Shown: piece by piece, positions 33,275 to 43,660 of the stretch
Position numbering within the stretch: position 1 is the first letter of the stretch
Layout: every line of letters begins with the position of its first letter
Assembly: GCA_946902875.1 (NCBI GenBank)
Contig: OX336354.1
Coordinates: 10,079,247-10,143,246 of the forward strand
Source: Nematopogon swammerdamellus
Taxonomy: Eukaryota; Arthropoda; Insecta; Lepidoptera; Adelidae
DNA length: 64,000 bases
Direction: 5' to 3'
The notes under the pieces: model-generated
What the model saw: only the letters and a program-made list of their open reading frames with translations
Told to the model about the DNA's origin: nothing
Database searches by the model: none
Made by a program: the position numbers and the translations under genes

Positions 33275-33540
33275 GTGGTTTTTATGGAATCCAGCATGAC
33301 AAGACGCGCCCAATGATAAATGAACTGCATGCAATGCACTGCACAATATTACCCATTATTATTGGGTATGCCAGTTCATTAAACTTTGCACATATCGGAA
33401 ATAAGCCAGTGTTTTCTTTAGATCTTGCCGGCTGCATTGAACTGAACGGAAAACACGAACAATTTTTCATATATTTTTTCACCGACTTTCTTTCAGTGCT
33501 TCGTTTTCCTGTATACTTAATTAATAAGAACTCTAAGTAA
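33275..33540 (-). repeat. Old SINE A-like copy
   Basis: TTTTTATGGAATCCAGCATG, 'CTTGCCGGCTGCATTGAACT', 'ACGGAAAACACGAACAATTT' and 'CACCGACTTTCTTTCAGTGC' follow SINE A order with heavy change in the first 130 bases. Confidence 0.5.
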
Positions 33541-33603
33541 AATTGTTCATCTTGCTCCCAAGCTGTGTTTTGGATAGACTGTGGGTGATGTAAGATGTTA
33601 TTA
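33541..33603 (-). repeat. Family D copy, left piece
   Basis: 'CTCCCAAGCTGTGTTTTGGA' to GATGTTATTA matches 14160-14200. The copy continues at 34166, so 33604-34165 is a later insertion. Confidence 0.6.
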
Positions 33604-33604
33604 T

Positions 33605-33644
33605 TGTAGCCAATCTCTCCAACTTGGTGGAGAGATTGGCTACA
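33605..33644. repeat. 17-bp perfect hairpin
   Basis: TGTAGCCAATCTCTCCA, six-base loop ACTTGG, then the exact complement. It lies at the left edge of the insertion that splits family D. Confidence 0.85.
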
Positions 33645-33647
33645 GTG

Positions 33648-34165
33648 TTCCTGCTCGTCGGACACGCCACACTAACCTATTTCACATTCCACTACACCGC
33701 ACCAATTATGCAAAGAACTCAACTATTACTAGGCTAGCTAGCACATATAACGAGCATTTCAGCGACATTGATCCTTTTATACATACTAAGAACACATTCA
33801 AAAAAGATGTTATAAAAAATATTTTGTTAAAAAGAAAACAGTAATCATTATAAACAAACTATACAAAAAAAAAAAAAAAATTATTATAACATTTGAGTCT
33901 AAAATCATTTTAGTTACATTTCATTATCTTTATTTATTCAATTTATTTATTATACATTATTTATTTATTTTTTCTCTTTATTTTAAATACGAAATGTCAA
34001 CTGTATTAACTTCTTTGTTTCACGGCACTGTGGTACAACAATTTTTGTAAATGTCTTTAATGTAAACACGAGAAAATCTTTTACTGGTTTAGTAATTTAT
34101 GTGAAAAACCGCTGGCAACTATATGTATGTACTATAAACTGTTGATTTTCCAAATATAATAAAAT
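33648..34165 (+). pseudogene. LINE K RT C-terminal fragment and AT-rich 3' UTR
   Basis: The plus strand encodes FHIPLHRTNYAKNSTITRLA, then YNEHFSDIDPF, then TFKKDVIKNILLKRKQ and a stop at 33844. 'IP.HRTNYgkNs...R' followed by 'F...k..fKk' is a common ending of insect Jockey-like ORF2 proteins. The ~320 bp after the stop is an AT-rich 3' UTR with (TTTAT)-type runs. The fragment interrupts a family D copy, so it is the younger of the two. Confidence 0.55.
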
Positions 34166-34350
34166 AATCATGTGGCTAGTCACTAAAATACTTTAATAAT
34201 GTGTATGAAAAAAAAAAACAAATACCCTGCGAACTTTCTCACCGGTTCTTCTTCGTGTGCGTAATCAAACCGGGTAGAACAAATTGTGACAAGTTCGAGT
34301 GCAGTTTTACTACCTTACGAATGATCAATAGCCATTATGCAAAATAATTA
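34166..34350 (-). repeat. Family D copy, right piece
   Basis: 'GTGGCTAGTCACTAAAATAC', 'CACCGGTTCTTCTTCGTGTG' and AAGTTCGAGTGCAG complete the copy begun at 33541. Confidence 0.65.
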
Positions 34351-34584
34351 AAACAATGGCGCCCTTACAAGAAGTTTAAACGCTCCACAACCGCGCTAGT
34401 CGTTGATGAGCCCATCTTAAGTTATTGTTAAGCAAATGTTCCATCGGCTCGTTGCTGTCACAAGCTTAACACAAATCTGGTTACAAATCACTTGTGGCGA
34501 CTTGCTCGTAAACATAATGTTCCATGGGAATAAACATCTATAACAGCCATCAACTTATCGAGATGGTGTAAAGACGAAATTATA

Positions 34585-34930
34585 TTAAGATTTTAACGCG
34601 TGGGGCCGATTCTTAAAAAGAATAGCCCCACTACATCTCTCCACGTGCATATCGTAAAAAGCGACTAAGGTATAAGGACACTATGCCGTGCTAAAGGGCG
34701 GCAGGGTAGCCACCTCTCACTTTGCCACGGTCATTTCACCGAGTCATGCAGCAGGTGAGTCTTCGTGTCTTATTTCTTGCTTGACGTAGTTATCTTGTCC
34801 GAATTCTTTGCTAAACGTGGTGGCCGGTGTTGTGCTGTAATTTACAAGAGTACTTGCAGTACAATACCGATTACTCTGCTTACCCCGATTGTCCGGAAAC
34901 AGCATGTGGTATGTATCTATGTTTTCATTT
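34585..34930 (+). repeat. SINE B copy, near full length
   Basis: It runs from GTGGGGCCGATTCTTAAAAA through 'CATCTCTCCACGTGCATATC', 'CTAAAGGGCGGCAGGGTAGC' and 'GGTGTTGTGCTGTAATTTAC' to GCATGTGGTATGTATC. This is the best reference copy in the window. Confidence 0.7.
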
Positions 34931-35375
34931 CTATCGGACTGAACGAATGTTAGCTATGCGAAAATCATCGCTTTCTAGCCAGATCAGTGTAGCCGACACG
35001 ACCGAAGAGAAGAACTCACATTGCACCTAGTTTCGATGCGAGCGTTATTTTTCAAAGACTAGACTATTGTATTCTAAGGATACGTCGTGCCATCTAGCGG
35101 AGTAATGCAGCAAGCATTCTGGGAACTTTCGAAAGTATCCCTTTTTATTGATATTGATTTGCACGTTTATTAGTAGTTAATTTTTAGTTTATACGTGGGC
35201 TGTTCCGAAAATTGTTAGCCACAGAATAAATACAATTTTTTTTTCCTGAGACTATTTTGATTTGACGTCTAATGTAAATACAAATCTCCTTGATGAAAAT
35301 TATTGGCCACCTATGTGTAGTTCTTTTTTTAAATATTTTTAACGGTTATCCGTCACTCATATTTTATTTGAAACA

Positions 35376-35714
35376 ATGGACGTCTCGCGAGAAGCTTTTC
35401 GTGTTATGATTTTCTATGCTTATAAACTAGGGTTAACCTTCAAGGAATCTCACGAAAATTTGCAAGCTGCTTTTGGGGAGTCTCCTCCTGCGTTAGCAAC
35501 AGTTACTTATTGGTTTCGTGAATTTAAACATGGTCGAGAGAACCTAAAGGATGACCCCAGACCCGGCCGACCATCAACTGCAGTCACTCATGAAAACGTC
35601 ATCAGGGTACAGTGGCTATTGCGGGAGAATAGACACATTACACATCGGGAGATTCAAGCTGAACTGAAGATTGGTATCGCGAAGTTTGTCTGCCTCAAGC
35701 TTTCGGGAAGTTGA
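35376..35714 (+). pseudogene. Mariner transposase, N-terminal part
   Basis: The ATG at 35376 opens MDVSREAFRVMIFYAYKLG, a mariner helix-turn-helix DNA-binding start. It continues through VTYWFREFKHG and DDPRPGRPST, the linker (GRPR-like hook) between the two HTH motifs, to HITHREIQAELKIG. After that the frame departs from the family at ~35675 and stops at 35714. The first catalytic Asp region (the 'TGDE.W' motif) is deleted. The size suits the first ~100 of ~345 residues. The protein would bind DNA at most; it cannot cleave. Confidence 0.85.
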
Positions 35715-35729
35715 ATAGCGAGCGCCCAA

Positions 35730-36060
35730 GGAGCGGCGTCCGTGGCATTCTTTTTCACCAAGATAACGCGCCCGCTCACACACCGGTAGAAACATGGACT
35801 ATTTGACAACTTCGGGAGTACAAAGGTTATCCCATCCTTCGTACAGCCCAGATTTAGCTCCATGCGATATTTTTTTATTTCCCACGGTAAAAAAAATGCT
35901 TCGCGGGCGAAAATTCAACACTGCAGACGAGGCCGTCGAAGAATTTCGGCGGTTATTTTTCGACCTCCCGCAAGATACGTTTTTTAAATGTTTTGAAATC
36001 TGGTTCACCCGAATGCATAAGTGCGTAGGGATTGGAGGGAAATATTTTGAAAAGCTGTAA
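35730..36060 (+). pseudogene. Mariner transposase, C-terminal part (frameshifted)
   Basis: The second catalytic motif HQDNAPAHT is encoded with its Asp codon at 35762. The third, SPDLAPCDIFLFP, has its Asp codon at 35866. The distance is 104 nt, one base short of the 105 expected for a D34D mariner, and a stop follows in the first frame, so a one-base deletion lies between. The tail through 'MLRGRKFNTADEAVEEF' to KYFEKL and the stop at 36060 is otherwise intact. Confidence 0.85.
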
Positions 36061-36122
36061 ATAATTTTTTTTCATATTCTGACTATTTTTCATTTCACTA
36101 AGAATTTTCGGAACAGCCTATG

Positions 36123-37394
36123 TACAGTTATTTTTATTGCATTTTGCGAAAATAAAATCCTCAGTGTAACTCACTGATACACATTTGCCTAAAAATTAAA
36201 CTAGTTAAAATATTTAAAAAAAACTTATGAATAGTAATTTATTCATTGTACATACAATTTTTTTTTAAATACATCATCACATCACACATTAAAACAAAGA
36301 GCATACAGTTGTACAAAAGAAAGGGCATAGGCCGAGGCGTAGGCGCAGCTTATGGCCACTTGCGAGTATCTCAAGGGCCGCTGTTTTTAAACCTAGCCTA
36401 CACTAATATTAAAATTAAAATTAAATCTAAAAGAACTTTATACAAATTTAGCCACAGTAACACCTTTACACAACATTTTTTATTTACAAGTTTACACTAC
36501 ACTCACACACACATACAATATACACAAGTTAACACACACATACATTGTCTAAAAGTAACAAACACAACAGTAAATACTACAAAAGAATTACATTCTACAT
36601 TATGTGCTCCGAGAGGGCGCTGAGTGTACCTTGATTGCTCGCGCTCACTTATCTTCTGATCGCGAATTTTGAACATATTAAAAATAACTTATTTAATAAA
36701 TCATTAATCATTATTATCATTTTATTATCTTAAATCTGCACACAGTCGCATTATATACAAATCAAGTCCTGTCAATGTTGTCTTATTTTGCTTTGGTCCC
36801 AAGCCCCCCTAACCCATAACTATACTATACTATTTAATACATCATATCGCAACGACGTAATACAAACTCTTTGCATTATATCATTATTAAGACAGATTGT
36901 AATGTGTGCTATCGGGATGGCACATTTGTTTGCTGTGAATCACAAACGTCTCGAACAAACGTCGAATCTACCAATATAAATATACCTAATATACATTTTA
37001 TTTTCTCCTCTAAGTGTTCTTGATGATGAAGTCCACTGACACGTTAGTATTTTTTTTCTCGCCCTATAATTTAAGTTAAATATGTGAAATACGTAGCTGA
37101 AGTAGCTTATTGTGTATCGCTATATTATTACCTTAATTAAGTTCTCTTTTTCTTGCTATTTTGTTTGTATTTCCGAAATAAATAAATAAATCCTGTCTGC
37201 CACAATGGAGTGCATGCCGATCAAATGTTGGTAACATAACATCACATGCAATACCGTTTCTGGGTATTCATTTTCATGGTCTATATACACACTTAAGCAG
37301 CCGATGATGTGCTCTCGTGGTTCGTGTTGGGTCATTCAAGTGCGGTCGTATACACGATTGATTATTCCGTGATGCTGGATTTACCTGCAACATT
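36123..37394. other. Unassigned AT-rich stretch
   Basis: A CACA/ACAC-rich part lies at 36480-36560. A short GC-richer bit ('GGCATAGGCCGAGGCGTAGG' near 36325) has no known motif. No gene supported. Confidence 0.4.
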
Positions 37395-37424
37395 AATAGG
37401 GTGCATCAAAATATATATAAATAC

Positions 37425-37685
37425 ATACTATTACGCTGTATCCTGACAATCGGAGTAAGCAATACATATAAATGTTTCCCCCCAAGTACAGTCTCCTGTC
37501 CAACCTGTCAGACCGGCGCGGCATTCGCAACCCCCGCATACGGCCGAATGTCCATGGGCGTCGTTTAGAGACCTTATGGCTGGGGCGGTGCTTAAAAAAA
37601 AGTCGAGTAATCGATGTCGTGCTGCAATAACTCGGGTAAATTACAGCACACCACCGATCATCACTTTTAGCAAAAACATAAAATA
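37425..37685 (-). repeat. SINE B 3' part split by LINE E
   Basis: ATTACGCTGTATCCTGACAA...GTAAGC on the left and 'GAGTAATCGATGTCGTGCTG' to 'CACTTTTAGCAAAAACAT' on the right are one SINE B copy; 28490-28590 is the uninterrupted form. Confidence 0.65.
37463..37602 (+). repeat. LINE E 3' end inserted in SINE B
   Basis: CCCCCCAAGTACAGTCTC, 'CGCAACCCCCGCATACGGCC', 'GAATGTCCATGGGCGTCGTT' and an A run (37594-37601) form a LINE E 3' end. It lies inside SINE B, so it is the later arrival. Confidence 0.65.
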
Positions 37686-37696
37686 ATAATAAATAG

Positions 37697-37910
37697 ATAC
37701 ACTTGCAAAAAAAAAAACGATCAAGTGCAAGTCCGACTAGCTCATCGAGGTTACCGCACCACAAAAAAAAACCTTGAAAAAAACACGTGTCTTATGTATG
37801 ACTTATGGACCCCCTTAATTTTTTACTTTTTCTATTTTTTTTTGTTCGGGGTTATATCCGCCAAAATAACACATTCTGGGAAAATTTCAATCGGCTATCT
37901 ATTGCGGTCT
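37697..37910 (+). repeat. SINE C copy, 3' truncated
   Basis: CGATCAAGTGCAAGTCCGAC at the left is the SINE C head. An A/T-rich middle and 'GGTTATATCCGCCAAAATAA' then 'AAAATTTCAATCGGCTATC' follow. The GGAC tract and end are missing. Confidence 0.6.
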
Positions 37911-38554
37911 TGTTCTTCGACTTTTTATTAAACACCTCTCGATAATCTCACCTTCGCTCACAAAATAAAATATCTTGAACAAAAGTAGTTTAGGTTCAGG
38001 TAGAGAATTACCCCTTTAAGTATTCGGAACCTTATTTGGGGCAGGGTTTATTAAACATTTTGTATTTTCAACTTTTAAAATTATTTTTCACTTGCTCGAT
38101 GAGTCAATACCGCTTCAATCTCTTTGAATTCTTAGAATCTAAGGAATAGACTGCATGTCGTTGAAAACCATTACATTTTGTCCTTTAGACCGCAAGCTTA
38201 GCACCATCTTGCCGAAGAAGCTATTACAAATTATCATAAACAAATGAACAGAATTATGCACTGATTCATACATAACAGGCCATTACCATGCTGAACCAGG
38301 GTGTCCCGTGGAGACAGCCGGCAAGAGTTATATCGTTCGCATTACAGCCGGCAGGCGTATCGACACATCCCGTATTGAAGATCTGTGTACATCTGAGATA
38401 GGTGAACACACATAAAAAATCAATGGATATGATGAACTTGTGGTCAAGTCCATTGGAGACTCTGTACCTACTCATGAAGAACATTTAACCATTGAAAAAC
38501 AGACGCATTGTTGGATCATTGAGCCTGTTTTAGCGGTACTATTACGACCGCTGC
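37911..38554. other. Unassigned stretch
   Basis: No gene or repeat recognised. Confidence 0.4.
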
Positions 38555-38830
38555 TCTGATGAACTCCATCCGTTCTCCTCTTGTTCGTATACGCCAAACC
38601 CGGCATATTCTCGCGGAAAACCTCTTTGTAGTCGACAGAAGAGTACTTCGAGCGGCAAGATTCTTTAAATCGTTCTTGTGTCGCACAGCAAAGTTGTGGC
38701 ATGGGCTTCCGGGGAATATATTTACCTTCTTCAAAAATCTACGGATCTTAGCCTTTCCCCAGGGACTTTAGTTTAACTTCAAGCCAAACTGGCACCTCCT
38801 CGGGGATGGAATTGGCTGCGCCTGAGGCTC
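38555..38830 (+). pseudogene. LINE L RT C-terminal fragment
   Basis: The frame starting upstream of 38559 encodes NSIRSPLVRIRQTRHI, then RAARFFKSFLCRTAKLWHGL and PGNIFTFFKNLRILAF, ending at a TAG at 38769. This is the C-terminal tail of a Jockey/CR1-type ORF2, with the 'SFL.RT.(K/R)LW..LP..(V/I)F' signature intact. It is the sister of 245-577 on the opposite strand. The polymerase domain is missing. Confidence 0.65.
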
Positions 38831-38834
38831 GGAT

Positions 38835-38900
38835 AATGAGCACAGCCATCAAGTTCGGGTTCGCGAGTTCGACTCGCACTTAGCCGGTTTTTTTTATTAT
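38835..38900 (-). repeat. SINE C head fragment
   Basis: GAGTTCGACTCGCACTTAGC then CGGTTTTTTTT is the complement of the SINE C head. Confidence 0.55.
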
Positions 38901-39404
38901 TCTTTGCCAACTTTAACTTCTTCGACGTGCATGTGAATTACTAGTTGTCACCGAAATCAGTTGATTTAAATTCTCTAATAGTTTCCACTCAACCTTTTTT
39001 TTACTCACGAAGAAAGAAACGTGGTCGTACTCGTACCATATACAATGTCAAAGTCTGCCTAAAATATAGCACGAATTTTTAGAGTCAGCGTATCTCACTT
39101 TGAAATATGAAGCGTGCACAACAGACACAAATTAAAATCGTGCTGAAATAAACGCGAGCTGTCTCAGACGACGGAAGTAGAACATTAATCTGACAGGTTC
39201 ATTACACCTACACTGTATGTAGTAGGTACCATACGCACGTAACGTAGCCAGTTCAGTGCTTTGAACGAAATCTACAATTAAACCAGCCACAGAACTAAAC
39301 TCTCAACTGAATAGTCATCATCATAGAAATAATTTGGTACCTAGAAGAGCCATCCACAATCTAAATTGAATACATGCCGACTAACTGAGATTGCGACAAA
39401 CTCG
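38901..39404. other. Unassigned stretch
   Basis: No gene or repeat recognised. Confidence 0.4.
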
Positions 39405-39720
39405 ACAGAGCGACGGGTGGTCAGCGCGATCTTGGCTTGGACTCTTGATCGCCCTTCAATCAAGAGTCCGAGGTTCGATTCCAGCCGACATGCCGCAATG
39501 AGTTTTTTTTCTCACAGAAAAATTTACGCGCATGCCTACACCTGATGCTTCACCGTTCAGAACTGGTGTAGAACTGTAGGTCACTTCTTACTAGATGATA
39601 GGCTCAAATTGTAGGCGACTGGGTTGATACCACCGTACTGTATGTGAAACGGCCGCATAAAGAAATAAAACGTTTATGTTATAGTAAGTGAAAACTGTGT
39701 CAGTTTCCATTAAAAAAAAA
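39405..39720 (+). repeat. tRNA-like SINE copy
   Basis: GGGTGGTCAGCGCGATC...GAGGTTCGATTCCAGCC gives plausible A- and B-box promoter parts (B box at about 39471-39481). The body then shares 'TAGGCGACTGGGTTGATACC' with family I and ends in GTCAGTTTCCATT plus poly-A (39713-39719) like SINE A. A tRNA gene was considered, but the acceptor stem does not pair. Confidence 0.55.
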
Positions 39721-39819
39721 TGTTACTATAAAAAATTTACATTACCAACGATACAACGATAGAATAACAACACTATAAACAACAAAATGCATTTGGCGAA
39801 CAATTGTGAAAAAGAGAAT

Positions 39820-40125
39820 GTGGGCGCAGCTTAAAATAATAGTCCCTCTGACTTAGCCACCCATACCGGATTATATAAAAAAAATATAAAAACAAAATAT
39901 ACAGCTCCTAGTTCCCACAGGAACAAGTTATGATAGCCTACTTATGTAACTGTAGGTGACGTTGTCAACGTTGACGTAACAAGGTCGGTGGCATCGATGG
40001 TTGGTGGTAAAATGATTTCTACTTCATCTACTTCACCCGTGGCGTCAGCGCTTAACACCTCGGTGACCTACATATCAGCCTCGTTAGTGCTTCCCTTTGG
40101 TCCTGCCGGCAACACTGAACTGAAT
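39820..40125 (-). repeat. Old SINE A/I-like copy
   Basis: 'GCGCAGCTTAAAATAATAGT', 'GACTTAGCCACCCATACCGG' (as at 43625) and 'CTTCCCTTTGGTCCTGCCGG' with AACACTGAACTGAA are recognisable SINE pieces in degenerate order. Confidence 0.4.
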
Positions 40126-40310
40126 TTAAGGCAATGGCGTTTCTTGTTTATTCATTTGCGTGGCAGCGGTCGTGTCTTGTCCGACGGAATGGGTACAGAC
40201 TGCTCAGTAAATCTGGTTCAAAAATGCTCCTCACAAGACAGCTACATACACGGGAACATATTGCACTTACGTCAATTAATTATTATCTACGCCTACACAA
40301 GTACTCGTGC

Positions 40311-41040
40311 TATTAACACACAGATAGCTTGTCCTCGGAACAGCACGTGAAAAACGGCCATGGGACTAAGGAATTGTGATTCACAACACAAAAAGGAGCG
40401 ATGAAAAATATTAATTTGGCAGTGTATTTGTTTAACTAATCTCTGTCCGTCTATTAAAACACAGCGTATCCTCGGAACAGCTGCCATGAGACTAAGGAGT
40501 TGTGATTCACAACACAAAAAGGAGCGATGAAAAATATTAATTTGGCAGTGTATTTGTTTAACTAATCTCTGTCCGTCTATTAAAACACAGCGTATCCTCG
40601 GAACAGCTGCCATGAGACTAAGGAGTTGTGATTCACAACACAAAAAGGAGCGATGAAAAATATTAATTTGGCAGTGTATTTGTTTAACTAATCTCTGTCC
40701 GTCTATTAAAACACAGCGTATCCTCGGAACAGCTGCCATGAGACTAAGGAATTGTGATTCACAACACAAAAAGGAGCGATGAAAAATATTAATTGGCAGT
40801 GTATTTGTTTAACTAATCTCTGTCCGTCTATTAAAACACAGCGTATCCTCGGAACAGCTGCCATGAGACTAAGGAGTTGTGATTCATAAAAAGGAGCGAT
40901 GAAAAATATTAATTTGGCGGTGTAATTTTTTAACTAATCTCTGTTCGTCTATTAATACACAGCATATCTTTGGAACAGCACATGAAACACGGTCATGAGA
41001 CTATAGAATTGTGATTCACAACACATAAAGGAGTTTCGTG
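40311..41040. repeat. 126-bp minisatellite, about six units
   Basis: GTGATTCACAAC words at 40376, 40502, 40628 and 40754 are exactly 126 bp apart. The next are at 40879 (125) and 41011, where the units are older and gapped. Units 2-4 are almost identical and flanking units diverge, which suggests recent internal expansion. Because 126 is 42 codons, a 158-codon open frame with 42-residue repeats runs through the minus strand (40293-40769). I regard that frame as a consequence of the period, not as a gene. Confidence 0.9.
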
Positions 41041-41144
41041 GAAACACTACACTCAAATTGCGAAAAAAAAAATTATGTGTTAAAAAAAATTCGGACAAAC
41101 TAAGCCTGCCACCAAAAAATACTACATGGGACTGTTCCTAGATT

Positions 41145-41365
41145 GTATTGTTTTGTATTGTTTATTGATCATTCTTAATATGGCAGTAAGACTGCACTTG
41201 AACTCGTCACAATTTGTTCTATCCGGTTCGATTACACCCACGAAGAAGAACCGACAAGAAACTTCGCATGGTATTTTTTTAAATACATATTTTTACAAGT
41301 ATTTAGTGACTAGCCACATAGTAACACCGCCTACGTCTATCGAAAACACAGCTTGAGAGCAAGAT
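41145..41365 (+). repeat. Family D repeat copy
   Basis: 'GACTGCACTTGAACTCGTCA', 'ACCCACGAAGAAGAACCGAC', 'TTTAGTGACTAGCCACATAG' and AACACAGCTTGAGAGCAAG give the full family D order. Confidence 0.65.
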
Positions 41366-42324
41366 TAACTATTTGCTTAGGCCAACACCTCTCTACTCTC
41401 TCCTACATGGTATGACCCTCTTAAAGTGGTTTAATACACTTCGCTTCGAACAAAGCTTCAGCGCCATTGGCACTAGGAGTAAAACCATGTTATGCTAATC
41501 ATTTGTAGAGATCTCGAATCTTCTGAGCACCTAATTCGAGAAAGTGTGTTGGTCTAATTGTCGTCTGGAGGTTTCTGTGATATTGTTCCTCGAACGATAA
41601 AATCGTTCTCGTGAATCCGAGTTAACCCCGAGGTTCAAATATCGATGTGTACCATGCATCAATGCTATTGACGAATTTTCGAAGAATATACTCTTTTGAA
41701 GTATAACACAGTAAGGAAAGCTGTGCATTGACGATACTATTACGTTGTTGCATATAAGGCCGACTGGAAAAATTACATTCTGCAATATTCTGCCTTCTAC
41801 CGCCTAACAATGTAAGAAAATAAAATAATACAGAATGGATGGACTACGTCACAGTACTTTCACAAAGAATTATTCCTTGCCTGAAGCATGAGATTGGAAA
41901 ATTCTATGGATTGGAAGTGCATTTCTTTTAAAAGAAATTTTGCAGTATAGTAACAATTACATTCTTCGTCTTTCTCCTCCTATGCAAGCGTTACGTTCTC
42001 ACATTCTTTAGTTAATAGTTCTGCGTTACGTTCTCACGTGCATAGTTGAGTATAGCCTCCGAACAGTTGAAGAGCGAGCCAGGTTATTACCATATTCGTG
42101 TTGGAAGCCATTAGATCTCCTAGCGCTGGACGCGCCTATTATCCAGTGATTAATACCGATCGGCTGGTTTTATCTGTGGAAAATCGATAAAATATGTTAA
42201 TACCACACCGGTCGCTTAATGAGAACACAGTGCGTGTAGTGCCATTGTTGTATGACACGACTTTTATGGGGTGGCGACATGGAACCATCGGGAATCTGAT
42301 TGTAATTTCATTAGATACGGTTTT
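41366..42324. other. Unassigned stretch
   Basis: No gene or repeat recognised. Confidence 0.4.
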
Positions 42325-42880
42325 AGGGTTCAGTACGTGGAACTGGGAAGTTTATCCAGTCCGTCCGTCCGTCCGTCCGTTTATTCGTCGGTCTGTCTCT
42401 CCGTGGTGTGTCTCGACGTTATAGCTCTAGTAGCTAGTTATTAAAGTGTAATTTCCTTAGAAATTCATAGATATAGGTAAGCATTTTGAACGATTAAATT
42501 TGACATGTACATAGAAACTAGAATATGTCGCCATCGCCATATAAATGGCATGACAGTACTAAATTATGTGCCCAATGCTTCTTAATTGGGGAATCCATGT
42601 TGATGCAGATCGATGTAACAAGGCGTGTCGTTAAATCGATAAAACAACATTTTGCCCTCCACATCAACGTGTCCTCCACAAGTTCCACAACCCACCCTCA
42701 AATTTTCTAAAGTAAGTGTTTGAGTTAATAATCTGATAAATTTCATAAAAACATCTCGATTACATTACAGAAAAACTATATTTATTATCGAGAATATCAA
42801 ACGGTTTTTATTAATTTGACAAAAACGGTTACTTTTTGAACCCTAAGAGAACGAGAACTGGTCGCACTTGGCCGGTTTTA
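42325..42880 (-). repeat. SINE C copy split by an insertion
   Basis: The end lies on the left (TTTTAGGGTTC at 42325, a GTCC run at 42359-42380, TTATAGCTCTAGTAGCTAG) and the head on the right (GAACGAGAACTGGTCGCACT then TGGCCGGTTTTA, 42850-42880). About 400 bases between are not SINE C and were not identified. Confidence 0.5.
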
Positions 42881-43429
42881 CAGTTTCGATCTCACGGTCC
42901 GCGTTGTTTATCGTTTCTCAGTAGGTTCAGGATTACGATGCTCTAAACTAAAGCTCTTTATTATTTGGTATTACTGCGGCGATATTTCAAGATTTTTGGT
43001 TTATTCGACTCTTCTGGTATGCCCGTCCGGTTCATTGCCTGTTTCCTATTATGAGTAATCGCACGGTTATTATAAATCGAAAATGTTTAATTGAGAACGT
43101 CAGTACATAATCAATTTTGTTCTTATCATTAGATTGGCATGTACCTAGCTTTGTTCTTAAAACACTGGTATGAAGTTTTGAAAAACAACAATTAAATACT
43201 CTCGTGTACTAAGTAAGACGCGCTGAACCCATAACAAACAAAATAATTATAGCTAGCCAGAAAAAAATTAATTAATGCATAAAAAGTGGCGTCACCATTG
43301 CTAGCATGGCACCCTATTCACACGATCAATATTTTGATCAATACTGACAATAATACTGACGGCTCACGATTGTTAACCTATACATTAATATTTTTATCTA
43401 ACATAATATATATTTTACCCGTTTCCCCT
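42881..43429. other. Unassigned stretch
   Basis: No gene or repeat recognised. Confidence 0.4.
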
Positions 43430-43434
43430 TACGG

Positions 43435-43660
43435 TGTGGCAGGCTCAAATTGTAGCCGACTTGGTTGGTACCACCGTAACTGGATGTAAGATGGCCTCAT
43501 GGCAGCCTCGGCTGTATTCCTTCTAGTCTGGTATAGCCAGCAATCCAAAGTGAGGTCTCCGGTACGGCAGCTACCTTCTCGGAGGTGATATTGGCTGGAA
43601 GGAGCGTGTGCATTGACCTCTCTGACTCTGCCACCCATACCGGATGACATATAAAAAATG
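43435..43660 (-). repeat. SINE family I body
   Basis: 'TTGTAGCCGACTTGGTTGGT', 'GATGTAAGATGGCCTCATGG', 'AGCAATCCAAAGTGAGGTCT' and 'GCCACCCATACCGGATGACA' match 23645-23890 and are more complete at the right. Confidence 0.55.

Larger units (their letters stand above)
35194..36122 (+). mobile_element. Internally deleted mariner transposon
   Basis: The ends are ~25-bp inverted repeats: CGTGGGCTGTTCCGAAAATT at 35194 and the complement CATAGGCTGTTCCGAAAATT ending at 36122, each flanked by TA, the mariner target. At 929 bp it is ~350 bp shorter than a typical 1.3 kb mariner. The transposase is broken (see next entries), so the copy could only move by cross-mobilisation. Confidence 0.9.

Noticed and set aside
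39405..39500. Possible tRNA gene (B box GGTTCGATTCC)
   Set aside because: No pairing acceptor stem or proper arm lengths; body continues into a SINE.
40293..40769. 158-codon frame with 42-residue repeats
   Set aside because: Produced by the 126-bp period of the minisatellite; no promoter, no homology signature.
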